Shown: positions 1 to 8,500 of the stretch, piece by piece
Position numbering within the stretch: the first letter of the stretch is position 1
Layout of the letters: each line of letters opens with the position of its first letter
Origin: JAJYKN01 sp045403145
GTDB taxonomy: Bacteria; Nitrospirota; UBA9217
Direction of reading: 5' to 3'
NCBI GenBank assembly: GCA_045403145.1
Contig: JAXIPA010000182.1
Location: 1 to 33,329, forward strand
Length of the DNA: 33,329 bases
Made by a program: the position numbers and the translations under genes
Notes under the pieces: model-generated
What the model was told of the DNA's origin: nothing
Database searches by the model: none
Seen by the model: the letters and a program-made list of their open reading frames with translations, nothing else

Positions 1-100
1 AGCCTCCCTTGTGGAGAACTTTAAGTGCACACTATGATGTATATACCTCAGACATTCGCCAGTCAAGGCTTTTTCAACCGCGCATTGAATTCTCCGCCTT

Positions 101-367
101 CTACGCGAGAATGAGCACGGCGACAGCCGGGATTGCGAGGATCAAGGCGCTTCCGATCCACCAGAACGTCGGGGAATCGCCTTGCAGCCTGCCTTTGACG
201 GCCACGATCGCCGCAGCCAGGCCGGACAGAACGCTCGCAAAGGCGATTATGAACGCCAGTAATCCGCTGGTGCGGCAGCCGAGCACATCAACGGGCGTTG
301 CCACCACCGCGAAGAAGAGGAGCGGGGCGATTGAAGGCAATATGATGTGGCGTTGAATAAGGGGCAT
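101..367 (-). CDS. Small hydrophobic membrane protein, unknown function
   Basis: An 88-residue protein that is almost entirely hydrophobic. About three membrane-spanning stretches can be seen (roughly residues 10-30, 35-57 and 68-88), with short polar turns, one of which holds the charged segment KGRLQGD. I recognise no family. The start at 367 is the first ATG in an open frame and has a modest GGTGA-like ribosome site about ten bases upstream. It lies 46 bases downstream of the Phd/YefM-type antitoxin gene on the same strand, so both may share a transcript, occupying the place where a toxin gene would normally be. The composition supports a real inner-membrane protein, but function cannot be inferred. 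Confidence 0.5.
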   Translation of the reverse strand: MPLIQRHIILPSIAPLLFFAVVATPVDVLGCRTSGLLAFIIAFASVLSGLAAAIVAVKGRLQGDSPTFWWIGSALILAIPAVAVLILA

Positions 368-413
368 GATTGATTTTCACCAGCGGGCAGCAGGCCGTAT
401 ATTGTGGCAAGAA

Positions 414-692
414 TCATTTCCTGGTCTTCAACTTGTTTTCAAGACGCCTAAACATCTCTTCTTGTTCAGTGGTCCTGTCTTTCCGTATGTTCTTTTCTCC
501 CTGAACAAGGAGCTTCATCAAGCCTATTGCGGACTTCATGCGCTCGTATGATTCGGGGTCTTGCAGAACGGCGCGCGGCTCCCCTTTCTGCGTAATGATG
601 ACCGGCCTGCGCGTTTCATTGATTTGCTGCAATATGTCCGCGGCCTTTGATTTCGGATAGGTCACGGGCCGGATGTCTTCAGGGATTTTCAT
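414..692 (-). CDS. Phd/YefM-type antitoxin, apparently orphan
   Basis: A 92-residue protein. The N-terminal half (residues 1-55) has the Phd/YefM pattern: a strand (IRPVTY), a helix (SKAADILQQINETRR), the strand VIITQKGEPRAVL, then DPESYERMK. Such proteins bind their own promoter as dimers and wrap a RelE-, YoeB- or Doc-type toxin with their C-terminus. The charged C-terminus here (residues 65-92) fits a toxin-binding tail. The frame stays open upstream to 929, but that extension runs through an intergenic repeat; the ATG at 692 has a clear AGGAGGTGGGAG ribosome site and conserved family sequence begins there. No toxin gene follows; a small membrane protein does. It may be solitary or have lost its partner. 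Confidence 0.8.
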   Translation of the reverse strand: MKIPEDIRPVTYPKSKAADILQQINETRRPVIITQKGEPRAVLQDPESYERMKSAIGLMKLLVQGEKNIRKDRTTEQEEMFRRLENKLKTRK

Positions 693-717
693 CTCCCACC
701 TCCTGTCCGAATAACGT

Positions 718-745
718 ACTATAAAAAGGCCGATATGGCAAGCAA
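718..745 (-). promoter_or_regulatory. Predicted sigma-70 promoter of the antitoxin gene
   Basis: On the minus strand TTGCTT (740-745) and TATAGT (718-723) are separated by 16 bases, about 25 bases before the ATG at 692. Found by eye only. An autoregulating antitoxin would be expected to bind here. Confidence 0.4.
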
Positions 746-753
746 CGAATGTT

Positions 754-912
754 TCCTCCCCTTCAAGGGGAGGATTAAGAGCCTGCCCTCGAATGGTTCT
801 ATCGGGGGTGGGGATGGGTTTCATAGACATGGCAGTAAACCCATCCTCACACCCTGCACTCGCGTGATCGCTGGGTGCAAGACCCCAGCCCTCTCCTTGA
901 AGGAGAGGGTGT
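754..912. repeat. Composite palindromic intergenic repeat, copy 1
   Basis: Three palindromes lie side by side. The first is TCCTCCCC-TTCAA-GGGGAGGA (754-774). The second has arms TGGGGATGGGTTT (809-821) and AAACCCATCCTCA (837-849), 12 of 13 matching. The third starts CCCTGCACTCGCG, continues CGCTGGGTGCA, and ends CCCTCTCCTTGAAGGAGAGGG (to about 910). The third block reappears at 12598-12672, so this is a dispersed element, not a gene-specific site. It fills much of the gap between the antitoxin gene and rhlE. Confidence 0.7.
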
Positions 913-940
913 TTAGCTGCGGCATTCAAAAAAATAGTTC

Positions 941-968
941 TTGCTATTTACAAAGAATCCTGTATTAT
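941..968 (+). promoter_or_regulatory. Candidate promoter of rhlE with long leader
   Basis: TTGCTA (941-946) and TATTAT (963-968) are separated by 16 bases. A start near 975 would leave a leader of about 285 bases before the helicase ATG at 1261. The frame is open from 1066 but the extension has no family similarity. Nothing else is evident in 970-1260. Confidence 0.3.
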
Positions 969-1260
969 GCCCTTCGACTGTTTAACAATGCGGCGGGAAT
1001 TTGACTGAAGAACATCCACTCGTCACCATCTCCCTGCCCTTCATATCATCGATCATCAACCCCCCTTGCTTTCAGCTCCCTTTCTGAAAAAGCATCAGCA
1101 TATATGGTTGGCGAACGATGTAGTTATGCCGGTCATATTTGTGCTGGCGCCGACTTCGCGAACAGGAACACACGGGTGTACCTGCGGCCTGCACGCCAAC
1201 CTTTTATCGGATTTCTGTTTCGTCGTTCACACGACGGTCACGGGAAATCAAAGGAGTTCT

Positions 1261-2655
1261 ATGTCTTTTTCAAACCTGCAGCTCGCAGCACCCATCATCA
1301 AAGCAATTAACCTGTGCGGCTACACCGCGCCCACGCCGATCCAGGCCCAGGCGATCCCCCTGGCGCTGGAAGGCAAGGACCTGATCGGCTCGGCCCAGAC
1401 CGGCACGGGCAAGACCGCGGCCTTCGTGCTGCCGGCGCTCCAGCGCCTGAGCGTGCCTTCGTCCGCAGCGGGCCGCTCCAAGGGTCCCCGCATCCTCGTA
1501 CTGACGCCCACGCGCGAACTGGCCAACCAGGTTACCGATGCCGTGCGCACGTACGGAAAGTTCATGCGCATCAGGAGCGGCGTGATCCTCGGCGGCATGC
1601 CTTACTTCGAACAGCAGCGCCTCCTGTCTCAGCCCGTGGACATGATCGTGGCCACGCCCGGCCGGCTGATCGACCACATGGAAAGGGGCCGCATCGACTT
1701 TTCACGGCTCGAACTGCTTGTGCTCGACGAAGCTGACCGCATGCTCGACATGGGCTTCAGCGACGCCGTGGAAACGATCGCCTCGGCAACGCCGGCAACG
1801 CGCCAAACGCTCCTCTTCACTGCGACCTGGGACAACTCCATGGCAAAACTGGCCCAGCGCCTGCTCAAGGACCCCGTACGGGTCGAGATCAACGGCAAAA
1901 AGACCACTCTGGAAGCGATCGAGCAGCGGCTTCACGCGGCCGACGACATGCAGCACAAGAACAGGCTCCTGAACCACCTCATTTCGGACAGCGGCATGAC
2001 CCGGGCGCTCATCTTCTCGGGCACGAAGCGGAACGCCGATCAGCTGGCCCGCGAGCTTACCGCCCAGGGCCACTCCGCAGCCGCCCTGCACGGCGATATG
2101 AACCAGAACGCCCGGAACCGCACGATCATGAACATGCGCCGCGGAAAGATCCGTCTCCTCGTCGCTACCGACGTGGCGGCGCGTGGCCTCGATGTGACCG
2201 GCATTACGCACGTGATCAACTACGACCTTCCGAAGAACGCCGAGGACTACGTGCATCGCATCGGCCGGACCGGCCGTGCAGGCGCATCAGGCATCGCCAT
2301 CTCCTTCGCCTCGGGCAGGGAGGTTGATTCCCTGCGCAGCATCGAGCGTTACATCGGGCAATCCATCCCGCAGCATGTTATCACGGGGCTGGAGCCGGCC
2401 CGTCCTCTGCGCCGTTCGAGCGGCGGGAGCAGCGGACCGGGACCGTCGTCCGGAAAACGCTTTCAGGGCGCCTCGGCAGGCAGGCGGTATGGACAAAACG
2501 CATCATCAAAAAATTCATTCGGCGCCAGACCCGGCAGAAAGCCGAATACGGATACCCGATTCAACAGGGATGAAAAAAGAAGCGTCAAGAGCGACGGCGG
2601 CAAGTTCTCGGACTTCCGCGGAGCGAAACCTGGTCGCCAGAGCCGCTGGGCATAA
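1261..2655 (+). CDS. rhlE: DEAD-box ATP-dependent RNA helicase, RhlE type
   Basis: A 464-residue cytoplasmic helicase that unwinds short RNA duplexes, probably in ribosome assembly and RNA turnover. Motifs in order: Q motif (GYTAPTPIQAQ, about 20-30), Walker A AQTGTGKT (Lys51), PTRELA, TPGR, DEAD (156-159), SAT replaced by TAT (FTATWDNS), the helicase C domain with ATDVAARGLDV, and HRIGRTGRAG. From about residue 385 the chain is a basic, Gly/Ser/Arg-rich disordered tail, as in RhlE, used for RNA binding. The start is set by AAAGGAG four bases before ATG 1261 and by family length; in-frame sequence back to 1066 is not helicase-like. A strong terminator follows at 2681. A second RhlE-type gene lies 1.1 kb further on the other strand. 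Confidence 0.95.
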   Translation: MSFSNLQLAAPIIKAINLCGYTAPTPIQAQAIPLALEGKDLIGSAQTGTGKTAAFVLPALQRLSVPSSAAGRSKGPRILVLTPTRELANQVTDAVRTYGKFMRIRSGVILGGMPYFEQQRLLSQPVDMIVATPGRLIDHMERGRIDFSRLELLVLDEADRMLDMGFSDAVETIASATPATRQTLLFTATWDNSMAKLAQRLLKDPVRVEINGKKTTLEAIEQRLHAADDMQHKNRLLNHLISDSGMTRALIFSGTKRNADQLARELTAQGHSAAALHGDMNQNARNRTIMNMRRGKIRLLVATDVAARGLDVTGITHVINYDLPKNAEDYVHRIGRTGRAGASGIAISFASGREVDSLRSIERYIGQSIPQHVITGLEPARPLRRSSGGSSGPGPSSGKRFQGASAGRRYGQNASSKNSFGARPGRKPNTDTRFNRDEKRSVKSDGGKFSDFRGAKPGRQSRWA

Positions 2656-2680
2656 TCCGAAATAACAGAGCTCATGCATC

Positions 2681-2710
2681 AAGGCACCCCATCTTCGGGG
2701 TGCCTTTTTT
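2681..2710 (+). terminator. Intrinsic terminator after rhlE
   Basis: Perfect stem AAGGCACCCC / GGGGTGCCTT with an ATCTTC loop region, followed by a run of T. It lies 25 bases after the helicase stop codon. Confidence 0.9.
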
Positions 2711-2931
2711 ATTTTTTATGGCAATTATGAAGCAAGCAATCACGTCAGCTGCCGGTCCATCATTCCCGATGGAGAAAATGCTGTTTCTTTGCATTCTTAA
2801 AAACCGGGATGCCGATTTTCTCAGCCCTGCAAAAAATCCTCTCGTGCGGTTTTCCATTAATTCAATTAGTTATATTTTGGCATGCCTGATGCAATAACCA
2901 GGGCAAGACAGAACGAAAGGAGAACACAAAC

Positions 2932-3255
2932 ATGAAGAACACAATCTCAAAAAATGCGGCATATATCGGTGCGGGATCGGGCCTGGTGCTGTTCGCCATC
3001 TTCGGCCTGCTTCCCGGCAGTCTGCTCGGAGGCGCGGCAGGAATCAAATTCGCGGGCATGCTCTTCGGACTTCCGCTTGACCCGGGCATCCTCTCGCGGG
3101 CAATCGTTCTTGCATCCATGCTGGCGGGCGTACTGGTTGCGGGAATCACGATAGTGACGGCGGCATCCGCGGCGGGCTGGCTTCTGGGCCGGCTCATGGA
3201 AGCGTCGGCGCAAGGAAAGGATGCGGAAACAGCGGTTCTGGCGAGGAACAAATAA
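2932..3255 (+). CDS. Small glycine-rich membrane protein, tandem paralogue A
   Basis: A 107-residue protein with two long hydrophobic segments (about 10-48 and 60-90) rich in Gly and Ala, separated by a short loop (GLPLDPGILSR), and a polar C-terminal tail. I do not recognise a named family. The next gene encodes a paralogue: both have the order K-N-x-x, G-A-x-x-G-L-V, F-x-I/L-x-P-G, a central loop, R-A-x-V-x-x, V-x-G-I and a final G-x-L-L-G. The start is fixed by a GAAAGGAGA ribosome site nine bases before ATG 2932. The glycine spacing resembles glycine-zipper helix packing, suggesting a small integral membrane oligomer; that is inference. Confidence 0.75.
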   Translation: MKNTISKNAAYIGAGSGLVLFAIFGLLPGSLLGGAAGIKFAGMLFGLPLDPGILSRAIVLASMLAGVLVAGITIVTAASAAGWLLGRLMEASAQGKDAETAVLARNK

Positions 3256-3313
3256 CAGGGACAAGAGACTTCAATTCAATAATCATAGAGCTTCGGCTGA
3301 AAGGAGATTAATC

Positions 3314-3625
3314 ATGAAGAACGAAACGGTAAAAGCAGGGATGAAAATCGGTGCAACAGTGGGTGGTCTGGTATTTGTAGTGTTCGGCATCATGCCGGGA
3401 TTTTACTTCGGGAGCTACGGGACGCTGATCCTGCTCCAGAAGCTGATGGGCGGGACGGTCGAACCGACGCTCTTTGTCCGCGCAACGGTGGTGATGGGAA
3501 TTATGGTCGGCATCGCATGCGCGGCCGCGGTGTGCATCGTGGTCGGAGGCCTCCTCGGCACGGCCATGGGGTTTGTGGTGTCTCCTGCGACGCGCGGGAA
3601 AGAAGCAGCTGCGGAAAAAGCGTAG
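3314..3625 (+). CDS. Small glycine-rich membrane protein, tandem paralogue B
   Basis: A 103-residue protein with two hydrophobic segments (about 10-45 and 55-88), paralogous to the gene just upstream. ATG 3314 is preferred over longer in-frame starts because AAAGGAG lies seven bases before it and because similarity to the paralogue starts there (MKNETVKAGMK against MKNTISKNAA). The 58-base gap from the first gene holds no terminator, so the two are probably co-transcribed and may form a hetero-oligomer. The tail is Ala/Lys-rich and charged. Function unknown. Confidence 0.75.
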   Translation: MKNETVKAGMKIGATVGGLVFVVFGIMPGFYFGSYGTLILLQKLMGGTVEPTLFVRATVVMGIMVGIACAAAVCIVVGGLLGTAMGFVVSPATRGKEAAAEKA

Positions 3626-3631
3626 AAACGG

Positions 3632-3666
3632 TAATGCGGAATGCGGATTTCGGATTGCGGAATGAA
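3632..3666. repeat. GCGGA-type dispersed repeat
   Basis: A run of AATGCGGA, AATGCGGATTT and CGGATTGCGGAATGA units. The same motif occurs at about 12561-12594, and inverted at 12687-12711. Confidence 0.6.
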
Positions 3667-3706
3667 TAGCTAAAAGCATAGAAGCGATGAGAGGCAGAAA
3701 AATCTA

Positions 3707-3746
3707 CAGAAAAGGCGGTGAGCAATCACCGCCTTTTCTGTTTTTT
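3707..3746. terminator. Bidirectional terminator between convergent genes
   Basis: A perfect 15-bp stem (3707-3721 with 3726-3740) and a GCAA loop, T-rich on both sides. It serves the small membrane protein genes on the plus strand and the rhlE-like gene that ends at 3753 on the minus strand. Confidence 0.88.
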
Positions 3747-3752
3747 GTCTCT

Positions 3753-5099
3753 TTAGCGGCCGTGGCTCGGCCGCCGGGGTTTGAATGTCCGTGTGCCTGA
3801 CGGATGGGCCGCTCCCGCCGGTCGGGGCGACGCTCCCCGGCTCGTTGCTGCGGGGTGCGCCTGGCGTCCCGGGGCCGCATGCGTGCGGACGCCGGCATGT
3901 TTCGGCCCGCCCGTTTCCCTGCGGCGCTGCGGTTCCCGCGGCGGACGCGCGAATTCTGCGTCCCGCGCCGGCGCGGCCTTATGATAGTCGAAGTCCTTCA
4001 GCGTGCGGCGCTCGACCTTCTCGCCGAGAACACGCTCGATGGCGCGCACGAGCGGCTCGTCTTCACGGGTGACAAAGGTGAAGGCGTCCCCTGTTTTGGC
4101 GGCACGGCCGGTGCGTCCGATGCGGTGCGTGTAGGCGTCCGTCGTATCGGGAATGTCGTAGTTGATGACGTGGGATATGCTCGAAACATCGATGCCGCGG
4201 GCCGCGATGTCGGTCGCAACGAGAATCTGATAAGAGCCGTCCCGGAACCCGTCGAGCGCCGCCTGGCGCTTGTTCTGAGACAGGTTGCCCTGGAGCGAGG
4301 CGGCCTTGTAGCCGGCCTTCTCAAGCTGCTGCCCGATGCGTTTGGCCCGGTGCTTGGTCCGGGTGAAAATCAGGATGGACTCCGTGTCCGTATGTTTTAA
4401 GAGCTCCATCAGAAGCGCGGTCTTCAGGTGCTGTTCGACCGGATAGAGGGCGTGCGAGACGGTGTTCGCCGGAGCGGTGTGGCCGACCTGCACCGTGACC
4501 GCTTTATGCAGGACTTCATGCGCCAGTTTCCGGATATCGTCGGGCATGGTGGCGGAGAACAGAAGCGTCTGGCGCTTCACCGGCACGTGCCTGATGATCC
4601 TCCGGATGTCGGGCAGAAACCCCATGTCGAACATCCGGTCCGCCTCGTCCAGGACGAGGATTTCCAGATGCGAAAGGTCGATCGTCTTCTGGTTGATATG
4701 ATCGAGCAAACGACCGGGGCAGGCCACGACGATCTCGACTCCGGCGCGCAGTTTCTGAATTTGCGGGTTCAAGCCAACGCCGCCGTAGATGGTGGCGCTA
4801 TGCAGTTTCGTGTCACGCCCGAGCGCTACGATGGCCACGTGGGTCTGCTCGGCCAGCTCGCGTGTGGGGGCGATGATCAGGGCGCGGACGCGGCCGCGCG
4901 GTCCTTGCAGCAGCCGCTCCAGGATCGGCAGCACAAACGCAGCCGTCTTGCCGGTCCCCGTCTGCGCCAGGCCCATGACGTCGAGCCCCTCCAGAACCGG
5001 CGGGATGGCCTGGTCCTGAATAGGGGTGGGCGTTGTGTAACCGAGCGCCTTGATGCCGGACCTGATGGTAGGGTGGAACTTGAATATTTCGAATTTCAC
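3753..5099 (-). CDS. rhlE: DEAD-box RNA helicase, RhlE type, downstream of csp
   Basis: A 448-residue RNA helicase with all core motifs: GYTTPTPIQDQ, AQTGTGKT (Lys51), PTRELAEQ, DEADRMFDMGF, SATMP, ATDIAARGIDVS and HRIGRTGRA. A basic Pro/Arg/Gly tail of about 75 residues ends the chain. The GTG at 5099 is chosen: AAGGAG (5105-5110) sits five bases upstream, and the protein then begins MKFEIFKFHP, matching the usual N-terminus; an ATG at 5123 would put that ribosome site inside the gene and lies in the terminator T-run. The gene follows the cold-shock gene with a strong terminator in between and no visible promoter of its own, so expression probably depends on read-through. Confidence 0.95.
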   Translation of the reverse strand: MKFEIFKFHPTIRSGIKALGYTTPTPIQDQAIPPVLEGLDVMGLAQTGTGKTAAFVLPILERLLQGPRGRVRALIIAPTRELAEQTHVAIVALGRDTKLHSATIYGGVGLNPQIQKLRAGVEIVVACPGRLLDHINQKTIDLSHLEILVLDEADRMFDMGFLPDIRRIIRHVPVKRQTLLFSATMPDDIRKLAHEVLHKAVTVQVGHTAPANTVSHALYPVEQHLKTALLMELLKHTDTESILIFTRTKHRAKRIGQQLEKAGYKAASLQGNLSQNKRQAALDGFRDGSYQILVATDIAARGIDVSSISHVINYDIPDTTDAYTHRIGRTGRAAKTGDAFTFVTREDEPLVRAIERVLGEKVERRTLKDFDYHKAAPARDAEFARPPREPQRRRETGGPKHAGVRTHAAPGRQAHPAATSRGASPRPAGAAHPSGTRTFKPRRPSHGR

Positions 5100-5124
5100 T
5101 GAGGCTCCTTGTGTGCTGGTCAAT

Positions 5125-5155
5125 AAAAAAAGCCCCGGATCGCTCCGGGGCTTTT
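5125..5155 (-). terminator. Terminator/attenuator between csp and rhlE
   Basis: A perfect 12-bp stem (AAAAGCCCCGGA with TCCGGGGCTTTT, 5128-5139 and 5144-5155), a four-base loop, and seven T on the minus strand (5125-5131). The helicase ribosome site begins only 14 bases further on, so a separate promoter hardly fits between them. Confidence 0.88.
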
Positions 5156-5187
5156 GGAGTGGTTATAAATTATTTCTCCGAATCTTG

Positions 5188-5388
5188 TTAGACTTTGGCT
5201 ACGTTCGCCGCCTGAAGACCCTTGGGGCCTTTTACGACTTCGAAGGTCACCTTGTCGCCCTCGTTCAGCGACTTGAATCCGTCTCCGGAAATCGCCGAAA
5301 AGTGCACGAACACGTCCTCACCATTCTCCTGCGTGATAAAACCAAACCCCTTGCTGTTGTTGAACCACTTCACTACACCATTTGCCAT
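5188..5388 (-). CDS. Cold-shock domain protein (CspA family)
   Basis: A 66-residue single cold-shock-domain protein of normal family length. RNP1 (KGFGFI) and RNP2 (VFVHF) are intact, as are the typical start NGVVKWFN and the end GPKGLQAANV. These proteins bind single-stranded RNA or DNA, melt RNA secondary structure, and in E. coli can act as antiterminators. The ribosome site is AGAGGAG, eight bases before ATG 5388. A near-consensus promoter lies upstream and the leader is only about 55 bases, without an obvious long cold-box leader. A terminator follows, then rhlE. Confidence 0.96.
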   Translation of the reverse strand: MANGVVKWFNNSKGFGFITQENGEDVFVHFSAISGDGFKSLNEGDKVTFEVVKGPKGLQAANVAKV

Positions 5389-5448
5389 TTCTGTTTCTCC
5401 TCTGCTTCCTTATTGAAATTGTCCGGGAACGTGTCCGCGGATAGGTGA

Positions 5449-5477
5449 AGCATACCTTACTCCCACAATCCTGTCAA
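5449..5477 (-). promoter_or_regulatory. Sigma-70 promoter of csp
   Basis: Perfect TTGACA (-35, 5472-5477), a 17-base spacer, and TATGCT (-10, 5449-5454). It predicts a leader of about 55 bases. An A/T-rich stretch just upstream (5488-5515) may act as an UP element. Confidence 0.8.
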
Positions 5478-5577
5478 GCTGATAATTGAAAAAAAGTCAA
5501 TGTTAACATGTTTATCTTGATCAAGCATCAACCGGAGACGGACCGGGAATATCTCCGTACGCCTCCACCCTCTCCGC

Positions 5578-8500
5578 TCAGGAGGTCTTTGGCTGCTTGT
5601 ACGTCCTGGCCTGGTGCATGAACGCTTCGAGCCTCGTCACGGTCTGAGAGTCGCCCTGGCCTTCATAGGCGATGTTGAGGAGGGGGATATTGTTGTGGTC
5701 TTCGCGCACCCGCTTGAGTACGGCCGTCGCAATAGTGCCGGGCATGCAGGTAAAGGGCATGACGTTCACGATGCCCGACACGCCGCGGTTGATATAGTCG
5801 ATGGCCTTGCCAACGGACAGCACGGCCTCTCCCTCGAAGGAATGATGGATATAGGGCCGGGCGGCGCGCAGCGTCTGTTCGATGCTCGGCTCGTGGAGGC
5901 TCCGGAGCGAGCCGTTGAAGCTGCTCAGAAATCTCTTTTCGTCCTTGTGCTGTACGTGCCCGGTCAAATACGCCTTGAAGAGCGCCTTCCAGGAACCGTT
6001 CATCCTCGCGGACGTCTTTGCCGTGGTGTTCACGTAGAGAAGCCATTCTGATATGGGCGCGACCCAGGCCTCGCCCCCGAGCTGCTCGATCCGGCGCACC
6101 ACGTTCTCGTTGCTGAACCGGTTCGAGCGGATATAGATCTCTCCCACGATGCCGACCACGGGCCTGGTGCGTTCCGTGATGTCAATGGCCATGAAATCTT
6201 CATAGGCCGCGTGAAGCATTGGGACGAGGTCTTCCCTTTTTTCGATGGCGGCAATCAGGCGTTCGAGGGCCGCCTGGTACACCCGGTCCGTCTGGCCCGG
6301 CTGCTTCTCGTAAGGCCGCGTTTCCCACAGCGCCTTCTGGAGCATGTCCACGGCGAACGCGCCCCGCCAGCTCATGAGCACGAAATTCCTGTCGAGAGAG
6401 CGGACATCCTTATGGAGCGACTCGTCCTGCATGGGCGCGAGGATCTCGACGCGCTCAAGCCCGAGCTTGTCCAGCACCTGACGATGGTAGCGGTGGTACT
6501 GTCCGAACCTGCAGGGCCCCTTGCCCGTGGGCATGAAGAAGGCGGTCCTCCCGGGATCGAACCCGGGCCTCCGCGTCGCTTTGATCATGTCCCCGGTGGT
6601 GAGCGCCAGCGGGTAACACTCCCGGCCCGAACTGTGTTCCCTGCCGGTCCGCACGGTCTCTTCGTCCGATTCCGGCAGCACCTCGGCCTCCACTCCGCAG
6701 GCCCGAAACGCGGCAGCGAGGGCATGGGCATGATCGGTCATGGGCGGCAGATATACTTTTTTCTCGTGGAGCGATCCGTTGCCGTTGCTCCTGCCCCGGA
6801 CCGGCGGGGATGGGCGCGGCCGGACGTTGTTCACGTTCTGCAGGCTGTCGAGGAACGCCTCGATCCTCGTGATCGCGCCGGCATCGGCGCTGTGCTCGTC
6901 GATCTCGAGTTGAAGATAGGGCCTCCCGGCCATTTCTTCGCGGAAAAAGTGGGTGATGAACGAATCAGGGCCGCACCCGAAGTTGGTGAGGTAGACGGGT
7001 GACAGCCCCGGGTGTTCCTTCATAACGCGGCCCGCGGCCATGATCTTCTGCCCCGACCGCCAGTACATGTTTTCCTGGCCGGAAAGGTCCGCATCGTGAA
7101 GGGGAAGAAAATCCATGGGGATCGCCTGGACACCGAGTTCGCGTATCTTGGACGGCAGGTTCAGGTTCAAGCCGGTATCGCAGGTGTTGTAATTCCGGCC
7201 GATAAGCACCAGCGCTTTCTCGCCCGGCTTGAGCGAGGAGAGTATCTCCTTCCCGCGACGCTCCACATCATGCTGAAATCGTTTCTGGGCCTCCCATCCA
7301 AGCCGCTCTGCGCGAGCTGTCTCTGTCCGGCCTTTCCCAAGGGCCTTGCCGAGGACCTGCATGCTCTCGCCGAACCGGCGTTTATCGTGCATGAAGAGAA
7401 CGGGTTCGATCGTCCGGGTATCGCCGAAGCGGATCGAAGCCTTCGCTACGTAGGGAAAGGCCTGGGCATAGGGACAGGCCTGGGCGTTTTTTGCCTGTTC
7501 ATGGGCCACGGGAAAGCGGATAAAACTCGGAAGGAAGAGAAGATCAACCTTTTTGTCCAGAAGGTCCAGTACGTGCCCCAGGCCGACCTTGGCCGGAAAG
7601 CACGTCTCAGCGGCCGTGGCTTCAAGAGAGCGATTGATCAGCGGACGGTTCGTGCGCTCCGAGAGCAGGACGCGGAATCCGAGCCCGCTGAAGAAGGTCT
7701 GCCAGAAGGGCAGGAAGTCGTTCACATAGAGCACCCGCGGAATGCCGATCACGGGCGCCTGCTCGCCGACTTTCTTCGTAATGACCGCGGACTGGAGCAG
7801 AGTCTCGCGCTCGGCAAAGAGATCCGGAAGGGCGGCCGATGCGGCCGTTTTCTTCTTTACGTCGTACTTCTCGCACCGACTCCCGTAGAAGAGCGGTTTC
7901 TCGCCGTCAAAAATCACCCGCCGGATATCGCAGCGGTTCGCGCACTCCGCGCACTCAAAGGTCGTTACGGTGTAGGCGCGTTCGCTCAGATCGAAGCCTT
8001 TGAATGAGCTTGCGCCGCTGCTGCCGCGCATGGCAAGGATGGCTGCGCCGATTGCGCCGGTCACTTCATGGTGAGGCGGGACCGTTATGGGTTTTCCCGT
8101 GATGATTTCGAAGGCGGACACGACAGCCTTGTTCGCGGCAACACCGCCCTGGAAAAAAATGCGCTCTCCCACACGTTTGTCGGCCACGACCTTGTTCAGA
8201 TAGTTATAGACGATGGAGTAGGCAAGTCCGGCCGTCAGTTCCTCGACTCCTGACCCGGTGTTCATGGAATGGACGAGGTCCGACTCCATGAATACGGTGC
8301 AGCGCTCGCCGAACCTGCAGGGCGACTCGGCGCAAAAAGCCCTGGCCTCGAACTCCTGCTTGATTCGGATGCCGAGCCGCTCCGCCTGTTCTTCCAGGAA
8401 CGAGCCGGTCCCCGCCGCGCAGGCCTTGTTCATCTCGAAATCCACCACCGCGCCGTCCCGGAGGCTGATGAACTTCGAGTCCTGTCCGCCGATCTCGAAG

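Noticed and set aside
693..929. N-terminal extension of the antitoxin gene
   Set aside because: It runs through an intergenic repeat and the predicted promoter; ATG 692 has a good ribosome site.
1066..1260. N-terminal extension of the first RhlE
   Set aside because: The frame is open, but the 65 residues have no helicase similarity and a strong ribosome site marks ATG 1261.
5517..5531. FNR-like site TTGAT...ATCAA upstream of csp
   Set aside because: The half-sites are separated by five bases instead of the four required for FNR, and it lies well upstream of the -35.
5530..5577. Possible terminator after the CoA-activase gene (CGGAGA...TCTCCG)
   Set aside because: The stem is short with a large loop, and no T-run follows on the minus strand.
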